In this document: in pieces, positions 59,362 to 64,000 of the stretch
Position numbering within the stretch: position 1 is the first letter of the stretch
Layout: every line of letters starts with the position of its first letter
Assembly (NCBI GenBank): GCA_016182805.1
Contig: JACPFV010000008.1
Location: 34,781 to 98,780, forward strand
DNA length: 64,000 bases
Direction of reading: 5' to 3'
Origin: Gammaproteobacteria bacterium
GTDB lineage: Bacteria; Pseudomonadota; Gammaproteobacteria; Nevskiales; Nevskiaceae
Position numbers and translations under genes: made by a program
The notes under the pieces: generated by a model
Told to the model about the DNA's origin: nothing
The model's input: only the letters and a program-made list of their open reading frames with translations
Databases searched by the model: none

Positions 59362-59916
59362 ATGCAACGCGCGGCACGATTCCTGGCGCTGGCCCTGGCC
59401 GTCGTCGCCGTCTGGTACGGCCGCCGGATTTTCCAGCACGAGCCGCCGCCGCCCGCCGGCGAGCGCGAGGAGCCGGCGCGCTACGCGCTGGCCGACGTGA
59501 AGTGGACGCGGCTCGACGCCGCCGGCCAGCCGGAGTTCCGCGTCACCGCGCACTCGATCCAGTACTACGCCGACGAGCGGGTGCAGATGCGCGAGCTGAC
59601 GCTGGACGCGCTGGGCGGCCCGCGCGGCGCCTGGCACGTGGAGGCGGCGGCCGGCTCCGCGCCGCCGCGCGAGCGGCGCCTGCTGCTGACCGGCGGCGTC
59701 GTCGCCGCCGGCACGCTGCAGGGCGCCGGGCCGATGGAGTTCCGCACCGACCGCCTGTGGGTCGACCAGCTGCGGCGGGAACTGCATACCGAGCAGCCGG
59801 TCGCACTGGAAGGCCCCGGGCGCCAGGCCAGCGCGGTGGGCCTGCGGACGGATTTCAATGGCGAGCGCCTGGAGCTGCTGCGGGAAGTGCAAGTCCACTA
59901 TGCGCCTGCTCCTTGA
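59362..59916 (+). CDS. lptC: LPS export ABC transporter periplasmic protein LptC
   Basis: A 184-aa bitopic protein with one N-terminal anchor (FLALALAVVAVWYGRR) and a periplasmic beta-jellyroll. It passes LPS from LptB2FG to LptA. Seen: PEFRVTAHSIQYYADERVQM, WHVEAAAGSAPPRERRLLLT and TGGVVAAGTL. GTG 59356 is in frame and would overlap kdsC; ATG 59362 is the simpler choice. It overlaps lptA by 17 nt. Confidence 0.92.
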   Translation: MQRAARFLALALAVVAVWYGRRIFQHEPPPPAGEREEPARYALADVKWTRLDAAGQPEFRVTAHSIQYYADERVQMRELTLDALGGPRGAWHVEAAAGSAPPRERRLLLTGGVVAAGTLQGAGPMEFRTDRLWVDQLRRELHTEQPVALEGPGRQASAVGLRTDFNGERLELLREVQVHYAPAP

Positions 59917-60408
59917 AGCGCTGCTGGCCCTGGGCGCGCTGTCCGCCCTGCCGGGCCAGGCGCAGGCGCCGCCCGCCGCGATCCCGCAAGGACCGGTCAC
60001 GGTCGACGCCAACCGCGCCGAATGGCAGCAGGGCGGCGCGATGATCTACACGGGCAACGTGGTGATGCGCTCCGCCGACCTGGAGATGCGCGGCGAGCGG
60101 CTGGAGCTGAAGCAGCTGCCGGCCGGCGAGTTCGAGGCGCGCCTGTCCGGCGCGCCGGCGCGCCTGCTGCAAGCCGGCACCGACGCCGCGCCGCCGGTGG
60201 TCGCGCAGGCGCAGGAGCTGTTTTACGACTCGCAGGGAGGCGTGGTGCAATTGGCCGGCGCCGCCCAGATCGAGCGCGGCGGCGACCGCCTCAACGGCGA
60301 CACCATCCGCTACGAGGTCGCGCAGCGCCGCATCCAGGCCAGCGGCGGCGAGGGCGGCCAGGTGCGCATCGTCATCACGCCGCCGGCGCAGCCCAAGGGA
60401 CCCCAGAA

Positions 60409-60412
<4 letters not shown>
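59900..60412 (+). CDS. lptA: LPS transport periplasmic protein LptA
   Basis: A 170-aa periplasmic bridge protein. Signal peptide [20 protein letters not shown], then [40 protein letters not shown] and [15 protein letters not shown], the repeated OstA/LptA jellyroll strands. It overlaps lptC by 17 nt and lptB by 4 nt, so the lpt genes are tightly coupled. Confidence 0.95.
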
Positions 60413-61206
<794 letters not shown>

Positions 61207-61234
61207 ACGGCGTTCTGGCGGCACGGCGCGGGAG

Positions 61235-61240
61235 TAAGAT
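61235..61240 (+). promoter_or_regulatory. -10 element upstream of rpoN
   Basis: GGAGTAAGATAGGCGCCC contains TAAGAT, 28 nt before the rpoN ATG. It matches the -10 hexamer style of the other core promoters in the window. The 61-nt lptB-rpoN gap leaves little room for a terminator, so rpoN may also be read from the lpt operon. Confidence 0.45.
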
Positions 61241-61267
61241 AGGCGCCCAGCATCCAGTTGGCTGCGG

Positions 61268-62726
61268 ATGAAGCAATCCCTCTCCCTACGGGTCGGTCAG
61301 GCGCTGACCATGACGCCGGCCTTGCAGCAGGCGATCCGCCTGGTGCAGCTCTCCAGCCTGGACTTGCAGGAGGAGATCCGCCAGGCGGTGGAGTCCAACG
61401 TCATGCTCGAGCTGGCGGAGGACGAGGACCGCGGCCCCACCATCGAGCAGGCCGCCGCCGGCGAGCCGGCATCGGAGCCGGCCGGAGCCGGCATCGGAGC
61501 CGGCCGAGGCCGCCGAGCGCGAGACCGCCGCCGAGGACGCGGCGGTGGACGTCGAGTGGGCGGAGGAATACGACTTTTCCGCGCCCGGCGGCGCCGCGGC
61601 CGATGCGGAGGAGCTGTACGAATTCCGCCAGGCCAACCTGCACACCGGCACCACCCTGCGCGAGCACCTGCTGTGGCAGGCGCGGCTGGCGCCTCTGCAC
61701 GAGTGGGAGGCGCAGGTCGCCGAGCACCTGATCGACTCGATCAACGAGGACGGCTACCTGGAGGACTGGGACGGCGCCTGCGAGCACTTCCGGCACGCCA
61801 TGGGCCTGTCGGGCGAGCAGATGCAGCGCGTGCTCGCCATCGTGCAGGACTTCGATCCGCCGGGCGTCGGCGCGCGCGACCTGGCCGAGTGCCTGAGCCT
61901 GCAACTGCGGCAATTGCCGGAAGAGACGCCGGAGCGCGCGGCGGCGCTCAAGCTGGTCGCCGAGCACATGCCGCTGCTGGCGCGGCGCGACGAGGCGGCG
62001 ATCGGCAAGGTGCTGGAGCTGGACGCCGACGGCGTGCGCCGCGTGCTGGCGCTGATCCAGTCCTTGCAGCCGCACCCGGGACGGCCGTACCAGTCGGTGG
62101 AGTCGGACTACGTGGCGCCGGACGTGATCGTGCGCAAGCACACCGGCCGGTGGAAGGTTTCGCTGAACCCGGACATCGCGCCCAAGGTGCGCATCAATTC
62201 GCACTACCTGGGCCTGGTGCGCCGCGCCGACAGCTCGCGCGACCAGCAGACGCTCAAGCAGCACCTGCAGGAGGCGCGCTATTTCATCAACAGCCTGGAA
62301 TCCCGTAACGATACTCTCCTGCGGGTGGCCCAGTCCATCGTTGAAGAGCAGCGCGCTTTCCTGGAGTATGGAGACGAAGCGATGCGTCCCCTGGTGCTGC
62401 GCGACATCGCGGAGCGACTGGGCATCCACGAGTCCACCGTGTCCAGGGCCACCGCCAACAAGTACATGCTGACGCCACGCGGTCTTTACGAGCTGAAATA
62501 CTTCTTCTCCAGCCATGTGCAGACGCTGGGCGGCGGAACCTGCTCCGCCACCGCGATCCAGGCCATGATCAAGCGCCTGATCGGCCAGGAGGCGGCGGAC
62601 AAGCCGCTGTCCGACAGCCAGCTTTCCGAAGTCCTGCTCAAGGAGGGCATCCAGGTCGCACGCCGCACCGTCGCCAAGTACCGCGAGGCGCTGGGCATCC
62701 CGCCCTCGCATGAACGCAGAACCTAG
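61268..62726 (+). pseudogene. rpoN: rpoN, sigma-54, frameshifted by a 22-bp tandem duplication
   Basis: Sigma-54 lets RNA polymerase use -24/-12 promoters with activator ATPases. Region I is normal ([20 protein letters not shown], then [16 protein letters not shown]). In the acidic region II, the 22-bp unit at 61463-61484 is repeated exactly at 61485-61506, shifting the frame by +1. The core-binding and DNA-binding parts ([12 protein letters not shown] ... ESTVSRATANKYMLTPRG, RpoN box ARRTVAKYRE) continue in the other frame to 62726. Removing one copy restores a continuous gene. Confidence 0.92.
61463..61506 (+). repeat. exact 22-bp tandem duplication inside rpoN
   Basis: Two identical adjacent 22-mers (61463-61484, 61485-61506), each starting GAGCCGGCATCGG and ending GGCCG. 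Each copy also contains an internal GAGCCGGC repeat, so the region is prone to slippage. 22 is not a multiple of 3, so one copy gives an open rpoN ([14 protein letters not shown]) and two copies give a truncated protein. Confidence 0.95.
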
Positions 62727-62774
62727 TCGAGGCCCGATCAATCCCGACCCGGGCCGGTTTCAGAGGAGAACGCG

Positions 62775-63125
62775 ATGAATCTGAACATCTCCGGACACCA
62801 TGTGGATCTCACGCCGCCGCTGCGCAACTACGTGATGACCAAGCTGAAGCGCCTGGAACGGCACTTCGGCCATCTGATCGGTGCAAGCGTGATCCTGTCC
62901 GTCGAGAAGCTCCGCCACAAGGCGGAGGCCACAGTCCACACCCGCGGGGCCGACCTGCACGCGGAAGCGGTGGAAGAGGACATGTACGCGGCGATCGACC
63001 TGCTGGCCGACAAGCTCGACAGCCAGACGCGCCGGCTCAAGGAGAAGGTGCGCGACCACCACGCCAAGGATGCCCAGAAAGGCAACTCCCAGGGCGCGCA
63101 GGACGACTCCCGGGTGTCCGGCTGA
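62775..63125 (+). CDS. hpf: ribosome hibernation promoting factor, short form
   Basis: A 116-aa HPF/YfiA protein that docks in the 30S decoding site and promotes 100S dimers or silences ribosomes in stationary phase. Seen: MNLNISGHHVDLTPPLRNYV, ILSVEKLRHKAEATVHTRGA, and EEDMYAAIDLLADKLDSQTR. It lacks the long C-terminal dimerisation domain. The standard rpoN-hpf-ptsN order supports the call. Confidence 0.95.
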   Translation: MNLNISGHHVDLTPPLRNYVMTKLKRLERHFGHLIGASVILSVEKLRHKAEATVHTRGADLHAEAVEEDMYAAIDLLADKLDSQTRRLKEKVRDHHAKDAQKGNSQGAQDDSRVSG

Positions 63126-63132
63126 GCTAGGG

Positions 63133-63173
63133 TAAAATACGGCGCTTACCGAGCCCGGCCCCGCGCCGGGCTC
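63133..63173 (+). promoter_or_regulatory. ptsN promoter -10 and leader hairpin
   Basis: TAAAAT (63133-63138) looks like a -10. Nine bases at 63151-63159 (GAGCCCGGC) pair with 63165-63173 (GCCGGGCTC) around a 5-nt loop, followed by TCTCTTAG. This could be a weak hpf terminator or an attenuator before ptsN (ATG 63200). The -10 and hairpin together suggest ptsN can be transcribed separately. Confidence 0.5.
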
Positions 63174-63199
63174 TCTCTTAGGGAGCCAGGAGCGATTCC

Positions 63200-63643
63200 A
63201 TGAACTTTTCCACCATCCTTACGACCGAGCGCGTCGTATCCAGCGTCGCCGTCACCAGCAAGAAGAAGGCGCTGGAAGAGCTGTCGCGCCTGCTGGCCAA
63301 GGGCTCGGCGGTCGGCGACCACGAGATCTTCGGCAGCCTGGTCGCGCGCGAAAAGCTCGGCAGCACCGGACTGGGCCACGGCGTCGCCATCCCGCACGGC
63401 CGCCTGCCGGCGGTGCAGAACAGCGTCGGCGCCTTCGTGCGCCTGAAGCACGCGGTGGACTACGATTCGCACGACGGCCAGCCGGTCGACCTGATCTTCG
63501 GTCTCGTGGTCCCGTCCAACGCCACCGAGGAGCACCTCAAGCACCTGGCCGGCATCGCCGAGAAGTTCTCGGACGAGGACTTCTGCAAGAAGGCGCGCGC
63601 TGCCAAGGACGACAAGGCGCTGCTCGACCTGTTCGCCAGCTGA
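63200..63643 (+). CDS. ptsN: PTS IIA-like nitrogen-regulatory protein EIIANtr
   Basis: A 147-aa EIIA-type phosphocarrier of the nitrogen PTS. The phosphorylated His66 is in GLGHGVAIPHGRLPAVQNSV. Also seen: KKKALEELSRLLAKGSAVGD and GQPVDLIFGLVVPSNATEEH. Expected to take phosphate from NPr and control potassium transport and stress responses. The neighbouring hprK start suggests the HPr kinase/phosphorylase branch common in these bacteria. Confidence 0.96.
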   Translation: MNFSTILTTERVVSSVAVTSKKKALEELSRLLAKGSAVGDHEIFGSLVAREKLGSTGLGHGVAIPHGRLPAVQNSVGAFVRLKHAVDYDSHDGQPVDLIFGLVVPSNATEEHLKHLAGIAEKFSDEDFCKKARAAKDDKALLDLFAS

Positions 63644-63647
63644 CCTT

Positions 63648-64000
63648 CTGAGCCGCCGCACGCCTGTCCCTGCGCGCTCCGCCGCCGCGCTGCTGTCGCG
63701 GCTGGCGGAGCGTTTCGGCTTTTCGACGATCCACGCGCCGCGGCGGGCGCCGCCGTTGCGCCGCCCGCTGACGGCCGGCTTCTTCAACCCGGTCCATCCC
63801 AGCCCGGTTGCCGTGCTGGGCGCGGCCGCCCTTTCCACCCTCGACCGCGCGGCGCCCGCCGAACTGTCCCGCGCCGGGCTGCGCCTGGCCGTGGTCGCCG
63901 ACGGCGCCGCGCCGCCGCCGGCGCTGGCGGGCTGGGCTGCGGCCGGCATCGCGGTGGCCGCCTGCGCGCAGCCCGCGCACGAGCTGGCGCACGCCCTGCG
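63648..64000 (+). CDS. hprK: HPr kinase/phosphorylase, N-terminal part (cut by window end)
   Basis: About 117 residues of the N-terminal domain of HprK, which phosphorylates and dephosphorylates HPr on serine. Seen: LSRLAERFGFSTIHAPRRAP, TAGFFNPVHPSPVAVLGAAA (matching the HPN-RVQVLG element) and GIAVAACAQPAHELAHAL. The catalytic P-loop lies beyond the window. No ATG, GTG or TTG is well placed; the frame is open from CTG 63648, 4 nt after the ptsN stop. Confidence 0.75.
   Translation, partial: MSRRTPVPARSAAALLSRLAERFGFSTIHAPRRAPPLRRPLTAGFFNPVHPSPVAVLGAAALSTLDRAAPAELSRAGLRLAVVADGAAPPPALAGWAAAGIAVAACAQPAHELAHAL

Overview
The window is high-GC proteobacterial DNA. It reads as a chromosome segment of a gammaproteobacterium in or near the Lysobacterales/Nevskiales. 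The evidence is a Gram-negative envelope set (murA, mpl, kdsD-kdsC-lptC-lptA-lptB), the order rpoN-hpf-ptsN-hprK, a PPi-dependent phosphofructokinase with a membrane H+-pyrophosphatase, and 2,3-BPG-dependent phosphoglycerate mutase. The short HisG beside hisD and murA is also common in betaproteobacteria, so the class call is moderate. No rRNA, tRNA or CRISPR array was recognised.

Layout. 1-2.5 kb: leucine/ketone-body catabolism (HMG-CoA lyase, acetoacetyl-CoA synthetase). 2.6-4.0 kb: a compact restriction-modification pair, a BglII/BstYI-like nuclease with an MT-A70 methylase. 4.1-6.5 kb: gpmA and a membrane diguanylate cyclase. 6.5-15.5 kb: an accessory stretch with a decayed BrnT/BrnA module, a putative metallopeptidase-like protein whose truncated paralogue lies at the far end, a cluster of secreted or lipid-anchored proteins, an outer-membrane barrel and an unknown HTH protein. 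15.6-18.9 kb: a large lipoprotein penicillin acylase. 18.96-28.3 kb: a type I restriction island (hsdM, higBA, hsdS, GIY-YIG/DUF4357 protein, fic, hsdR) that interrupts the 5' end of a ROK sugar kinase gene and is bracketed by a 14-bp direct repeat. 28.3-38.1 kb: housekeeping genes (ROK kinase, P-loop kinase, YbhB, ABC exporter, ibaG-murA-hisG-hisD, cobalamin-binding protein, pmbA). 38.1-49.6 kb: accessory DNA with VapBC, MazEF, a RAYT transposase inside its own repeats, a DUF4394 lipoprotein, a MacA/MacB-type exporter around a small Cys-rich secreted protein and a trypsin-like lipoprotein, and a second VapBC. 49.6-64 kb: core genes (mpl, rnd, adk, pfp, hppA, ppa, kds/lpt operon, rpoN, hpf, ptsN, start of hprK).

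Functional links. pfp uses PPi in glycolysis, hppA couples PPi hydrolysis to proton export and ppa destroys PPi, so three adjacent loci set the PPi economy. kdsD-kdsC make Kdo, and lptC-lptA-lptB deliver finished LPS to the surface. Several mobile or selfish modules (two RM systems, five toxin-antitoxin pairs including one decayed, Fic, RAYT) sit between the core blocks.

Cautions. Three normally conserved genes (mpl, hppA, rpoN) are frameshifted by short indels, and hsdM lacks an internal segment. These are either real decay or assembly errors and can be resolved by read mapping. The rpoN lesion is an exact 22-bp tandem duplication. Small-scale repeat structures are notable: a duplicated 55-bp promoter/leader before ppa and a ~194-bp nested palindrome abutting the kdsD start codon.
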